39,794 nucleotides of DNA from Candidatus Martarchaeota archaeon (GCA_023379055.1 JAMCSX010000016.1:1-39794), one strand, 5' to 3'; counted from the stretch's first letter, positions 8,165-16,585 are shown. Notes: a model not told the origin generated them from the sequence alone. Program-made: numbers and translations.

Positions 8165-9336
8165 TGTTGAGTATGAGGGATGTAGCAGTCATAGGAGTGG
8201 GACTTACAAAGTTCGGCGAGAGATGGAACTTGGGGCTTAAGGAGCTCATGGCTGAGGCAGGACTCGCAGCGCTTGAGGACGCGAGCATATCAAGCCATGA
8301 TGTTGAGATGCTTTACGGAGGCACAATGGCTTCCGGGAGATTTATCGGCCAGGAGCATACTGCTGCGCTCATGGCAGACCAGCTCGGTTTCGGCAACATA
8401 CCTGCAGTGAGGATAGAGAATGCATGCGCAAGCGGCGGCAGCGCGCTGAGGCAGGGATACATAGCTGTTGCAAGCGGAATACACGACGTAGTCGTGGTTG
8501 GAGGAGTTGAGAAGATGACGGATGTCACCTCGGGGGAGGCAAGCACTGCACTTGGAGGTGCAGGAGATCAGGAATGGGAACTGTTCCAGGGAATAACCTT
8601 CCCGGGGCTATATGCACTGATGGCAAGAAGACATATGTTTGAATACGGAACAACGGAAGAACAGATGGCAAGCGTGTCAGTAAAGAATCATGAGAATGCA
8701 TGCAGGAATGAATTTGCGCAATTCAGGAAAAGGGTCAGCATTGACGACGTGATGGGATCCAAGATGGTCTCGGACCCGCTTAAGCTCCTTGACTGCTCGC
8801 CGATATCCGACGGTGCGGCGGCAGTTGTGCTTGCCCCGCTCGAAAAGGCAAAAAAATACAATGACACCCCGATAAAGATAGTTGCAAGCGCGCAGGCAAG
8901 CGATACGCTCAGGCTTGCAGACAGGGAAAGCCTGACAGAACTCAAGGCGACAAAGATCGCAGGACAGAATGCATACAGGCAGGCAGGGGTGACTGCAGAT
9001 GACATAGATGTTGTCGAAGTACATGACTGCTTCACGATAGCGGAGCTGCTTGCGATGGAGGACCTCGGATTCTATGGAAAAGGAAAGGCAGGCAAGGCGG
9101 TGCAGGAAGGCGAGACTGCGCTTAATGGCAGGATATCAGTAAACACAAGCGGAGGATTGAAGGGGTGCGGGCATCCTGTCGGAGCAACCGGAGTGAAACA
9201 GGCCGCTGAGATAGTATGGCAACTAAGGGGAGACGCAAAAGACAGGCAGGTCAATGGCGCTGAGATAGGGATGACGCACAATGTGGGTGGAAGCGGAGCC
9301 ACCGCAGTGGTCCATATATACAAGAGGGCAGACTGA
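8164..9336 (+). CDS. Acetyl-CoA C-acetyltransferase (archaeal thiolase)
   Basis: 390 aa. Condenses two acetyl-CoA to acetoacetyl-CoA. Nucleophilic Cys88 lies in ENACASGG; the other catalytic parts are VHDCFTIAELLAMED and GGLKGCGHPVGATG (His of the GHP motif), with a C-terminal NVGGSGATAVVHI. Start is either GTG 8164, overlapping the upstream stop, or ATG 8173 (MRDVAVIGVG), which fits the family better. As in other archaeal thiolases, the CoA-binding loop is thought to be supplied by the DUF35 partner encoded next. It stops one base before the DUF35 ATG. Confidence 0.95.
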   Translation: MLSMRDVAVIGVGLTKFGERWNLGLKELMAEAGLAALEDASISSHDVEMLYGGTMASGRFIGQEHTAALMADQLGFGNIPAVRIENACASGGSALRQGYIAVASGIHDVVVVGGVEKMTDVTSGEASTALGGAGDQEWELFQGITFPGLYALMARRHMFEYGTTEEQMASVSVKNHENACRNEFAQFRKRVSIDDVMGSKMVSDPLKLLDCSPISDGAAAVVLAPLEKAKKYNDTPIKIVASAQASDTLRLADRESLTELKATKIAGQNAYRQAGVTADDIDVVEVHDCFTIAELLAMEDLGFYGKGKAGKAVQEGETALNGRISVNTSGGLKGCGHPVGATGVKQAAEIVWQLRGDAKDRQVNGAEIGMTHNVGGSGATAVVHIYKRAD

Positions 9337-9337
9337 C

Positions 9338-9733
9338 ATGGAAAGATCATCATCAAGCCTATGGAGAAAAATAAGGTCAAGGTATAATCTCGTGGGGAAT
9401 GCATGCGAGAATTGCAATACCCCATATTTCCCGCAGAGGATAGTGTGCAGGAAGTGCGGAAGGAAGTCGAGGATGGTTGAGAAGATATACAGCGGCAATG
9501 GCGAGGTATATTCAATAACGAAGATACGCACCCCACCGGATACTTTCAGGGACGAGGCCCCATATTACATAGGCATTGTGAAATTGGATGACGGACCGAA
9601 GGTGGAGGGCCATATAATAGAGAACGGCACAGAGCCGAAGATAGGTACAAGGGTCAGGATACGGTTCAGGAGGATGTATGTGGACGGAGATGAGGGCCTG
9701 ATCTATTACCATTACAAGTTCGAGCCGGTTTAG
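9338..9733 (+). CDS. DUF35 Zn-ribbon/OB-fold acyl-CoA scaffold protein
   Basis: 131 aa. N-terminal rubredoxin-like zinc ribbon with two CxxC pairs (NACENCNTPY and RIVCRKCGRK), followed by an OB-fold (GNGEVYSITKIRTPP, then YYIGIVKLDDGPKVEG). In the archaeal acetoacetyl-CoA thiolase/HMG-CoA synthase complex the DUF35 protein bridges the two enzymes and forms a shared CoA site, letting the endergonic thiolase step be pulled by HMG-CoA formation. It is the last gene of the operon and ends 6 nt from the convergent sua5 gene. Confidence 0.9.
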   Translation: MERSSSSLWRKIRSRYNLVGNACENCNTPYFPQRIVCRKCGRKSRMVEKIYSGNGEVYSITKIRTPPDTFRDEAPYYIGIVKLDDGPKVEGHIIENGTEPKIGTRVRIRFRRMYVDGDEGLIYYHYKFEPV

Positions 9734-9739
9734 CCTGTT

Positions 9740-10801
9740 TCATCCATGCCCGCCAACCAGAATGCGCAGCTCTTTTTCGCTTTCAAAGCTCCTGTTCCCT
9801 GATGCCTTCCTCAGCCTATTCATTATTGCAAGGCCCATTCCATGCTCCGGAAAGCCCTCGATTATGGCAAAGTCTGCATTTAACGAGTCAAGCAATATAA
9901 GGGAGTGAAACAGGTTGTGTGCTATCTCGCGCATCCCCCTTTTTTTTCCTAGGCTTATGGCCTTTTTTGCATTCTTGCGCAGCTCCATGCAGGATTCCGA
10001 AGATCCGATGAATACAAATTTTCCCTTGAATACTGAAGTGATCCTTTTCAATGACTTTGCATCGCCATCAAATAGAAATAGTGGAGTTAGTGGCGAGTAA
10101 TGCGCGTATTTTGTACCGGGACTTTTGGGCCTTTGGGCATATTTGAGCCCCAGGGATTCTTCGGTTATTCTTGGCTTTTTGCCAAACTCCTTTTCTATCT
10201 GCGCCGAAGTAAACGCACCAGGCCTTAGAAGCATGAAGTTGTCGGTGTCTATTATTGTAGACTCTATCCCAAACCTCGAACTGCCAGCATCAATTATGGC
10301 ATCGACTGCGCCATCAAAGTACTTCTTTGCATGACTTGCCCTTGTTGATGAAGGACGCTTGGATATGTTTGCGCTAGGCGCCGCTATCGGGACTCCGCTC
10401 TCTTCTATAAGACGCAGGGCTACCCTGTTCTGGGGCATTCGCACAGAAACGGTATTGAGTCCGCCCGTGACCACCTTAGGAACGGAATCTCTTGCCTTCG
10501 CAACTATGGTCAGTGGGCATGGCCATATCCTTTTTAGTATTTTTTTGTATTTGTCGGGTATTTTGGCTACAGCATCCGCCATATCCATGCTTGATACGTG
10601 CACTATCAACGGATTGTCAGCGGCCCTGCCTTTTATTGCATAGATCTTCCTGCACGCTTTAGGATTGAGTGCGTTTGCGCCTATACCGTAAACTGTTTCA
10701 GTAGGAAATACGACAATGCCTCCGCGCCTTATTATATCCGCTGCCTTTGCGATCTTAGCTTTGTCTGGATTTCTTGGGTCAATATTAAGCATGATTGTCA
10801 T
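9740..10801 (-). CDS. sua5: Threonylcarbamoyl-AMP synthase (Sua5)
   Basis: 353 aa. Makes threonylcarbamoyl-adenylate for the t6A37 modification of ANN-decoding tRNAs. The N-terminal YrdC domain (about 15-200) shows GGIVVFPTETVYGIGANA, KGRAADNPLIVHV, WPCPLTIVAKA, VSVRMPQN and APSANISKRPSSTRA. A linker with SPGTKYAHYSP leads to the C-terminal Sua5 domain, so this is the long Sua5 form and not the short TsaC/YrdC form. Start is ATG 10801, with ATG 10792 (MLNIDPRN) as an alternative. It stands alone, convergent with the mevalonate operon. Confidence 0.93.
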   Translation of the reverse strand: MTIMLNIDPRNPDKAKIAKAADIIRRGGIVVFPTETVYGIGANALNPKACRKIYAIKGRAADNPLIVHVSSMDMADAVAKIPDKYKKILKRIWPCPLTIVAKARDSVPKVVTGGLNTVSVRMPQNRVALRLIEESGVPIAAPSANISKRPSSTRASHAKKYFDGAVDAIIDAGSSRFGIESTIIDTDNFMLLRPGAFTSAQIEKEFGKKPRITEESLGLKYAQRPKSPGTKYAHYSPLTPLFLFDGDAKSLKRITSVFKGKFVFIGSSESCMELRKNAKKAISLGKKRGMREIAHNLFHSLILLDSLNADFAIIEGFPEHGMGLAIMNRLRKASGNRSFESEKELRILVGGHG

Positions 10802-10871
10802 TAGTCAACGCCCCTGGAGACCAGGTTACTTATGATATGGAATGAAGTTGCAGATCTTTGTTGTGCCATGG

Positions 10872-11540
10872 TTATCCTCTTAGTGCTGTCAGATATCCCA
10901 ATTCTCCATCCGGGGAATGCACACAATTAAATGCCCCCCTATTCAATACTTCTTCCAGTGCAGAGTATCCCATGTGATATTCCATCTGTATTGCGTATAC
11001 GTTATTCAGGTCTTCGGTATTCCTGAATATCCTGTATTCTCCCCCTTCGCAGTCGCTTTTGATTGCTATATTACTAATGCCTTCAAGCTCGTCTTTTAAT
11101 GTAGTTGACCTTATGCCTTTCTTTGATTTGGCTGTTTTGTTTGTTCCTGTGATCTCTTTCATGTTGTTGCTGACATATCCCTTTTCATCGGTGATTGCTA
11201 CGTTCTTTAATGTTATCTTTGAAGATATTTGCTGCGGCATGGCTTTTATGTTCTCTGATAGGATCTTGAAGGTATTTGGGTGGGGTTCGTATGCTATTAT
11301 TCTGTCTATGTTCGGATTCATTGCGAAGTATGCTGCAGTGTCTCCTATGAATGCACCGATATCAATTAAGGTTGTGTTGGGCCTTGCAATCGAATATAGC
11401 CAGTAATAAGGCTGGTTAAATATTATTTCGCTTAGGTGGTTGTAAAACTTGACTTTTTGCCTCGCAGTAGCCACTGTTTTCAACGCTATTCCCGGATTTC
11501 TTGCCAGAAGTCTTATATCTTCCATCATGTTTTCAGCCAT
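10872..11540 (-). CDS. FkbM-family SAM-dependent methyltransferase
   Basis: 222 aa. SAM-binding motif I LIDIGAFIGDTAAYF at about 58-72, followed by IIAYEPHPNTFKILSENI and KNVAITDEKG, then IKSDCEGGEYRIFRN. That order is the FkbM pattern (D-G-G-x-x-G, YEP, D-x-E-G). FkbM enzymes methylate sugars or small molecules; the acceptor here is unknown. Transcribed alone on the minus strand. No membrane segment. Confidence 0.8.
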   Translation of the reverse strand: MAENMMEDIRLLARNPGIALKTVATARQKVKFYNHLSEIIFNQPYYWLYSIARPNTTLIDIGAFIGDTAAYFAMNPNIDRIIAYEPHPNTFKILSENIKAMPQQISSKITLKNVAITDEKGYVSNNMKEITGTNKTAKSKKGIRSTTLKDELEGISNIAIKSDCEGGEYRIFRNTEDLNNVYAIQMEYHMGYSALEEVLNRGAFNCVHSPDGELGYLTALRG

Positions 11541-11613
11541 TATCCAGATTTACCATAAAGCCGTAGCCTTTGGATTGCGGATGCTTTACCATAGTCTTTT
11601 TACAGAGTATATA

Positions 11614-12357
11614 TTACTTGAAGAGCGACTCGTTTATTGCGCTTGCAGCTATGTCTGCCGGGTTGATTACAAGCGCCTTTCCTCCCGAAAGGCGTCTTAT
11701 GTGGTGCTCTGCGGATTTCGTCGGGGCGATTATGACTATCTTTGCGTCGCCTGCCACTTCCTTTGCTACAAGTAAAGCATATATAGATCTTGAACTATCT
11801 TTAAGGTCTATTACTATGGCCTTCGCCTTTTCTGGAGACAGCTCTTTCATCTCCACCTCAGACGTAGAGTCCACAACATACGCCCTGAACCCTAGCCTCT
11901 TAAGATGCTCTGCGTTGTCTGAGTCGTTAGTCACTATTATGAATTTCTCGTTTTTTTCAGAAAGCTTCTCTGCAAGATAGAGGTTTGTTGTATTTGAACC
12001 AACCAGTATTATGTGGTGGCTAAGGGACCTCTTTTCGAATGCGGTCATCCTTCCGCTTATTGTTTCTATTCTTGTCGTCATAAAATCACCGGCTATTGCA
12101 ACTACGGTGCTCAGAAATACGCCTATTCCAACTACTATAAGCACCATTACGAATATCTTTGCACTCTCGGATACTGGATATATGTCTCCATACCCTATTG
12201 TGGAGATGGTGACCAATGTGAAATACACTGCATTTGTCAGCGATGTTACAGGTACGTTGAAGCCTCCGCGGTGTCCTAGATAATAGGAGCCGCCTATCCC
12301 ATATGCCAGAACTATTGCGAGCGCCATCGCGTATGCGAATATTTCAGACTTTTTCAT
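11614..12357 (-). CDS. Two-TM potassium channel with RCK (TrkA-N) domain
   Basis: 247 aa. TM1 at about 7-27 and TM2 at about 67-90 bracket a pore helix and the selectivity filter TISTIGYGD (about 52-60). The cytoplasmic RCK/TrkA-N domain starts near 113 (HHIILVGSNTTNLYLAEKL, with a nucleotide-binding G-x-x-x-x-x-x-x-A arrangement) and runs to IIAPTKSAEHHIRRL. Architecture is that of MthK-like archaeal channels but without an obvious RCK-C domain, so gating may differ. Divergent from the hydrolase gene; a TATA-like ACAATATATTTACC lies about 35-45 nt before the ATG. Confidence 0.92.
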   Translation of the reverse strand: MKKSEIFAYAMALAIVLAYGIGGSYYLGHRGGFNVPVTSLTNAVYFTLVTISTIGYGDIYPVSESAKIFVMVLIVVGIGVFLSTVVAIAGDFMTTRIETISGRMTAFEKRSLSHHIILVGSNTTNLYLAEKLSEKNEKFIIVTNDSDNAEHLKRLGFRAYVVDSTSEVEMKELSPEKAKAIVIDLKDSSRSIYALLVAKEVAGDAKIVIIAPTKSAEHHIRRLSGGKALVINPADIAASAINESLFK

Positions 12358-12456
12358 TTGTTTTACCTGTTACTAATTTACGCCGATAGGTAAATATATT
12401 GTGCTGTAGCAGCGGCCGGGTCGGAGTTTAATAATGTTTTCTGCGGATTTTATATT

Positions 12457-13197
12457 ATGGATTTGGAAAAAGACTTTGAGGACGGCTTCTTTGACTCTGG
12501 ATATGGAAGGATGCATTATAAGAGGCACGCTGGAAGCGGACCGGCAGTTGTATTTATTCACGGGCTTGCAGGAAGTGTGCGCACATGGACACGTTTGATG
12601 AGATACATGGAGGAAGGCATGGATGTGTGTCTTATAGATATGCTAGGGCATGGTGATTCCGAGATGCCAGATATAGATTACACATTAAAGATCCATTACG
12701 AATCAGTAAATGGCCTTATAGAGAACCTGGGCCTTGGCGGATATTTCGTATTTGGGCATTCGTACGGAGGCTGGCTTGCGGCATACATTGCAATGCAGAA
12801 CAGGATTGATGGATTAATACTTGAAGATGCCTCAGGATTGGAGAACTTTTATAAGGAGAGGTCTGAATTCAACCCGGACTATAAGGAGGAGATAATACGA
12901 AAGGCAATGAAACTTAATCCGCATGAGAAGATGTTGAGAAGCATGTTTGATGCAGACAATTCAGAGGAGCTTTTGACAAGCGCGAATCTTGGGGCCATAG
13001 ATTCAAAGGCACTCATAATATGGGGAGAAAACGATGTAACAGTAGACCCAAAGTATGCACAGTACTTTAAGAGATACATAAAGGGCAGCAGGCTTGAAAT
13101 AATAAGGGGTGGAAGGCATACGCCGCATTACACAAATCCTGAAGAAGTTGCAAGGCTTATCCTGAGATTCGTATCCAGGGGCAGTTCTATTGTTTGA
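12457..13197 (+). CDS. Alpha/beta hydrolase
   Basis: 246 aa single-domain alpha/beta hydrolase. VVFIHGLAGSVRTW gives the oxyanion HG motif, DMLGHGDSEMPD follows, the nucleophile elbow is GHSYGG (Ser near 108), the acid is in IIWGENDVTVDPKYA, and the catalytic His is in GGRHTPHYTNPEEVA. Esterase, lipase or haloperoxidase-like activity cannot be separated by sequence. A TTTAATAAT element ~25 nt before the ATG suggests a nearly leaderless transcript. Confidence 0.88.
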   Translation: MDLEKDFEDGFFDSGYGRMHYKRHAGSGPAVVFIHGLAGSVRTWTRLMRYMEEGMDVCLIDMLGHGDSEMPDIDYTLKIHYESVNGLIENLGLGGYFVFGHSYGGWLAAYIAMQNRIDGLILEDASGLENFYKERSEFNPDYKEEIIRKAMKLNPHEKMLRSMFDADNSEELLTSANLGAIDSKALIIWGENDVTVDPKYAQYFKRYIKGSRLEIIRGGRHTPHYTNPEEVARLILRFVSRGSSIV

Positions 13198-13296
13198 ATG
13201 CGTTTATACATGCAATGGCATATGTTCCGCTGTTTCTGTAATGCCTGCTTTGCATGGCCTCTTCGCGCGGCACCTGGCGTATGTTTCTCCTTTCGG

Positions 13297-13746
13297 TCAT
13301 CTTGAAACACCAAGCGCAGTTCCTGATTCAACGATCCTGCTTGCATCCCCGTGTCGAGGTGTAGGGACAGAATCTCCAGAGGCGTGACTTCGGGGGTGTC
13401 CCTCCCTAGCTCTTTTGAGTATGTTTATTGATGCATTCAGATCCCTGTCCTTTGACATCCCGCATCCCGTGCAATTGAATGTCCTTTCATACAAAGGCAT
13501 TTCCTGAATGTTTCCACATCCGCTGCACATTTTCGACGTGTTGGATGTTCTTTCCTGAATTTTGTAACCCATTTAGTCATGTCATATTTTGTGAAGGCCT
13601 TTCCCGTATCCTTGAAATGCTCTTTTGCCTTTTCAAGGAGATTGCTGTAAGGTTCTTTGCAAAGAAGCATCTGGCGACACAAGAATAGCTTTTTGTTACT
13701 TTGAAGGATATGCCCTGAATCTGTATGCGCTTTTCAAGATGGCCAT
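13297..13746 (-). pseudogene. Decayed tnpB (IS605-type), middle deleted
   Basis: The minus strand begins at ATG 13746 (MAILKSAYRFRAYPSK, a TnpB-like start) and meets a stop after 16 codons. Another frame then carries NLLEKAKEHFKDTGKAF and FRKEHP, as in TnpB N-terminal domains. A third stretch (13297-13572) carries the TnpB zinc finger (MCSGCG and FNCTGCG) and the RuvC-III motif KDRDLNASINIL, ending in the family tail ASRIVESGTALG. RuvC-I and RuvC-II are missing. It is about 450 nt instead of ~1200: an internally deleted, frameshifted relic, clearly distinct from the intact tnpB at 3028. Confidence 0.85.
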
Positions 13747-13787
13747 TTTTATTACACCGTTAAAATTTATTTGTCTTTTTTTGCCGC

Positions 13788-13835
13788 ATTAGCTTCCATT
13801 CCACCTTAGAAGGAGGGGTCTTCCCGCTATGATTT
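13788..13835. repeat. Left-end remnant of the decayed IS605-type element
   Basis: TTCCATTCCACCTTAGAAGG and the following GGGGTCTTCCCGCT resemble the left-end hairpin of the intact element (4311-4358), including the shared AGCGGGAA word on the minus strand. Orientation relative to the broken tnpB is the same. The rest of 13747-13928 shows no gene I can support. Confidence 0.5.
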
Positions 13836-13928
13836 TTATAAGCGTGCGCTTGATTTTGATCTAAGAACGAGATATACGTTGACAGCAGGGTGCCGCATTG
13901 ACGCCGGACTTGGAGAAAAGCCCGGATG

Positions 13929-14087
13929 CTATGTAGATATTCTTCCAGACATTATGCGAAGGAAGTGGGATATGCCTGCATACTGCAGGTTCATGTGATT
14001 AAGGGGCGCTGCTTCCGCGTATATTGCGCTCAGCAGTATAGCGCACAGCAGTATCGTGAAGATGATTACAATTCCATAAAACGACAC
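13929..14087 (-). CDS. Small single-pass secreted/membrane protein, last gene of pilus operon
   Basis: 52 codons from a GTG whose G is the last base of the upstream stop (TAGTG), the junction type used elsewhere in this window. The protein begins VSFYGIVIIFTILLCAILLS, one hydrophobic helix, followed by a short polar tail rich in small residues and His. No classic K/R-G-Q prepilin site is visible. Its tight coupling to the pilin genes argues that it is real and belongs to the pilus. Function unknown; a minor pilin or assembly peptide is possible. Confidence 0.6.
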   Translation of the reverse strand: MSFYGIVIIFTILLCAILLSAIYAEAAPLNHMNLQYAGISHFLRIMSGRIST

Positions 14088-14446
14088 TAGGCGGACACCC
14101 CTACGCAGACCATGCTTTCGCTGGATTCGTTTGCACAGTATATGTTTGAATAGTCCTGAGGCATGGAAGTATTGCTTATAATGCCTATGCTGCGTATGCC
14201 GTAGATCCAGTCATAGTAGCTGAAATTGCAGGCTGCTCCGCTTGCATTTGTTATGCACTGTTGCGAGGTCGAGTTTTGGGACAGCTGGCTTAGCAGGTCG
14301 TATGCAGCTGCGCTTGCAGAGACATTGCTGCGGGACATGGTGTAATAATGCTGGTAGTTGTTTAATATGGATGCGGCCGCGGACATCGATGACACTGCTA
14401 TGATAAGCGACGCTATGGCTTCTATAGTAGCAAATTGCAGCTTCAA
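14087..14446 (-). CDS. Pilin-like protein with class III-type N-terminus
   Basis: 119 aa. The N-terminus MKLQFATIEAIASLIIAVSS has a very short positive stretch, a Q near the expected cleavage site, Glu at +5/+6 and a hydrophobic helix, as in archaeal class III (EppA-type) prepilins. The exported part has several N-x-S/T sequons (for example NVS, NST, NAS, NFS, NTS, NES) and four Cys. The start ATG overlaps the upstream stop by 4 nt (ATGA). Confidence 0.75.
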   Translation of the reverse strand: MKLQFATIEAIASLIIAVSSMSAAASILNNYQHYYTMSRSNVSASAAAYDLLSQLSQNSTSQQCITNASGAACNFSYYDWIYGIRSIGIISNTSMPQDYSNIYCANESSESMVCVGVSA

Positions 14447-15696
14447 TTATTCACCAGTATCGCAGACCCTGCATACGAGAGTGCCTGGTTTCCAGTCACA
14501 TAATTGCTGCTTATGTTTGCTATAACAGTGTAGTAGAATGGGGATGCAGACCTGCAATCTAGCCCATTGACGTGCACCGAACAGGGATATTCCGTGCTGT
14601 TGGTAGCCGAGGCCACTAGCCTTGACTCTGCATTGTCGTATGCGTTCTCCGACTGTTGTATCAGGGACTCGCTTATTGGAAGTATTGTATTGTTGTAATA
14701 AGAGAGCATGGCATCAAGATTGTCGCGTGCCTGCTGGTACTGTCCTGCATAGGTTGAGTTTACATATTTAGTTGAACTGCCGGATAGAACCACAATCCCA
14801 GGTACGCTTGATTGGGAACTTATGTTTATTACAGAAGCGGTACCGACATTTGAACCGGAATAGGTTACTGGCGAGACGCTTGATGCGCTTGTCAGATATG
14901 TTGAGAGCTTGTACCTGCCGGTTATGCTCAGGTTTGCACCGTATATGTAATTTGCACCATATGCAGTTGGAGTCTGCAGATTGTACCCGGATGCGTATGG
15001 GACGACGCATACGGTCCGCGTAGGGTCGCCGTAATCGCTGCATCTTTGTGAGTAGAGCATATAGCCCCAGGAGCTCGAACCGCACTGCTGTGCCATGGTA
15101 TATGGATGGCCGGTCCATGTCCTGAACGAACAGAATGACGATATGCTTAGCAGATACACGCTCTTGTTGCTCATCGGATACCTGATGCTCTCGTTCCTTC
15201 CGGAGATGTACGCTGAGTATGAAACTGGAGATGCGGGGCTTCTCGGGGCGTAGGATACAGTAGAGAGATTCTCTGAGCCGGCATATGACCTCCCCTCGCA
15301 TGCGAGTGTGTATTTAGCGTATATGTTATTTGTGCCGTTGCCAGGGACGAATGACCCGTGCCATACCTGCATTGAGAAGAAGCTGCTGTTTATCCTTGAC
15401 GGGCTGAATGAAGTTGTATTCGAATCAAGCGAGATTGTGGCAGTGCCATTATTGCATCCGTAAACCATTATTTCCATATTGTTTTTCTGGCCTGCAGATG
15501 AGCTTGCCGGTATATTTATCTCTGCATATGGCCTCTGGAAGTAGGTCTCGTTTGACTGAAGAGCATAGTTGTATGGGAGGCTTGGTATCTGCTTTGCATG
15601 GGCAAATAGCCCGCTGTACTGCGCTATGGCGCTCACCATCAGCACGCCTATCGCCCCAGTAATCACCAGGAACTCCAGGCTTGTTTGAATTTTCAT
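14443..15696 (-). CDS. Large pilin-like or adhesin protein (417 aa)
   Basis: Starts MKIQTSLEFLVITGAIGV, a class III prepilin signal: short basic stretch, Q, then SLEF and a hydrophobic helix to about residue 25. The remaining ~390 residues are extracellular, Ser/Tyr/Asn-rich, with about twenty N-x-S/T sequons and several Cys, so it is probably a heavily glycosylated surface protein. Three to four times larger than its neighbours, it may be a tip adhesin. No known domain recognised. ATGA overlaps couple it to both flanking genes. Confidence 0.75.
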   Translation of the reverse strand: MKIQTSLEFLVITGAIGVLMVSAIAQYSGLFAHAKQIPSLPYNYALQSNETYFQRPYAEINIPASSSAGQKNNMEIMVYGCNNGTATISLDSNTTSFSPSRINSSFFSMQVWHGSFVPGNGTNNIYAKYTLACEGRSYAGSENLSTVSYAPRSPASPVSYSAYISGRNESIRYPMSNKSVYLLSISSFCSFRTWTGHPYTMAQQCGSSSWGYMLYSQRCSDYGDPTRTVCVVPYASGYNLQTPTAYGANYIYGANLSITGRYKLSTYLTSASSVSPVTYSGSNVGTASVINISSQSSVPGIVVLSGSSTKYVNSTYAGQYQQARDNLDAMLSYYNNTILPISESLIQQSENAYDNAESRLVASATNSTEYPCSVHVNGLDCRSASPFYYTVIANISSNYVTGNQALSYAGSAILVNN

Positions 15697-16031
15697 CTAA
15701 TCACCGCAAGACGCGTTATGCCGCTTATCTCAATAACCCTGCAGAATGCATGTGCGCATTCGCCGTAGTTGTTCACGTCGGTAATATACAGCGATGCGTT
15801 GTAGTAGTGCGCAATTTTTCCGGCAATAGCCGTCCCGTTTTGGTAGCTGCCGTGCGCGAAGGCCTCTGCGGATATCATCTGCTGTGATATGCTGTAGTAC
15901 CTTATGCTGGAATACTCGGACAGCGAGTATGAGGAAAGGTAGGACTGGCTGCCGTATATGCCGGCAAACAGCAGTGAAATCGATGCCAGTGCCAGTGGTA
16001 TTGCTATTGGGCTATCGGAGGCTATTATCAT
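15693..16031 (-). CDS. Pilin-like secreted protein
   Basis: 112 aa from ATG 16031 (MIIASDSPIAIPLALAS, then SISLLFAGIYG). One N-terminal hydrophobic helix, then a Tyr/Ser-rich exported domain with two Cys (YGECAHAFCR). The canonical basic-Q processing site is missing, so it may be anchored and not cleaved. A longer frame to 16184 exists, but it runs through the neighbouring pilin gene, so I use the ATG just after that gene's stop. Confidence 0.65.
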   Translation of the reverse strand: MIIASDSPIAIPLALASISLLFAGIYGSQSYLSSYSLSEYSSIRYYSISQQMISAEAFAHGSYQNGTAIAGKIAHYYNASLYITDVNNYGECAHAFCRVIEISGITRLAVIR

Positions 16032-16035
16032 GGAG

Positions 16036-16224
16036 TCACATACATCCGCAGAGGTTTGACATTTCAGAAGAGTAATTATTCGAGAGCATTGCGCGCACAT
16101 ATATGGAATTGGCTGAAGACCCGGAGAGAGCGTTTGCATGGGCATACACGGGATATGCAGCAGCAATGAAGCAGAATGCGACAACTATGCTGAGAATCAG
16201 CTCGAGGCTTGCCTGTATCCTTAT
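16036..16224 (-). CDS. Small class III pilin with apparent AUA start codon
   Basis: 62 codons: reading from ATA at 16224-16222 gives (M)RIQASLELILSIVVAFC, an ideal class III prepilin signal almost identical in pattern to MRAQMSLE and MKIQTSLE in the neighbouring genes. The ATA shares its first A with the upstream stop (TAATA), exactly where TAATG would be expected. GAGGTGG ends about 5 nt upstream as a ribosome binding site. No ATG, GTG or TTG lies between the preceding in-frame stop and the signal peptide. Either the gene starts at AUA or its start codon has been lost. The mature part is only ~55 residues with two Cys. Confidence 0.65.
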   Translation of the reverse strand: MRIQASLELILSIVVAFCFIAAAYPVYAHANALSGSSANSIYVRAMLSNNYSSEMSNLCGCM

Positions 16225-16583
16225 TAACCCACCTCAAAATACCCGGATCTTTGCGTTATGTTTGCGTTTACTGTGCCGGACTTGCATAATAATGACCGCT
16301 TTATGCTTACCGGCTCTGCAAAATACAGGGTGTCGTTGGCTACGGCAATCGAATCCCGGGTTTCGGTGGAATTGCAGACACCTTCGGGCACATACAGGCT
16401 TACTGCAGATGCCCCGTTCATCAGCGCCATGTTTATCGCCTCCACGAAATTAGAGTATTCGTATGATGACGATGCCCTGGCGCTGCTTGCATAATATTCT
16501 GACACCACGGATAGAGAGTACACGAAGGATACACCTGCAAGAAGCACGTATACAAGCACCTCCAGCGACATCTGTGCCCTCAT
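16224..16583 (-). CDS. Class III pilin-like protein
   Basis: 119 aa. MRAQMSLEVLVYVLLAGVSF is a class III prepilin signal (R-A-Q, then SLE and a hydrophobic helix). The exported part is Ser/Ala-rich with two Cys and a few N-x-S/T sequons (NST, NDT, NIT). Its TAA stop shares one base with the ATA start of the next gene. Confidence 0.75.
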   Translation of the reverse strand: MRAQMSLEVLVYVLLAGVSFVYSLSVVSEYYASSARASSSYEYSNFVEAINMALMNGASAVSLYVPEGVCNSTETRDSIAVANDTLYFAEPVSIKRSLLCKSGTVNANITQRSGYFEVG

Positions 16584-16585
16584 GC

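Noticed and set aside
13843-13998. Plus-strand frame LRTRYTLTAGCRIDAG... opposite the last pilus gene
   Set aside because: No start signal or recognised family; the minus-strand small membrane ORF with coupled start explains the bases better.
15693-16184. 163-aa version of the pilin-like protein with a longer N-terminus
   Set aside because: The extra residues lie in the AUA-started pilin gene, and the ATG at 16031 just after that gene's stop makes a better start.
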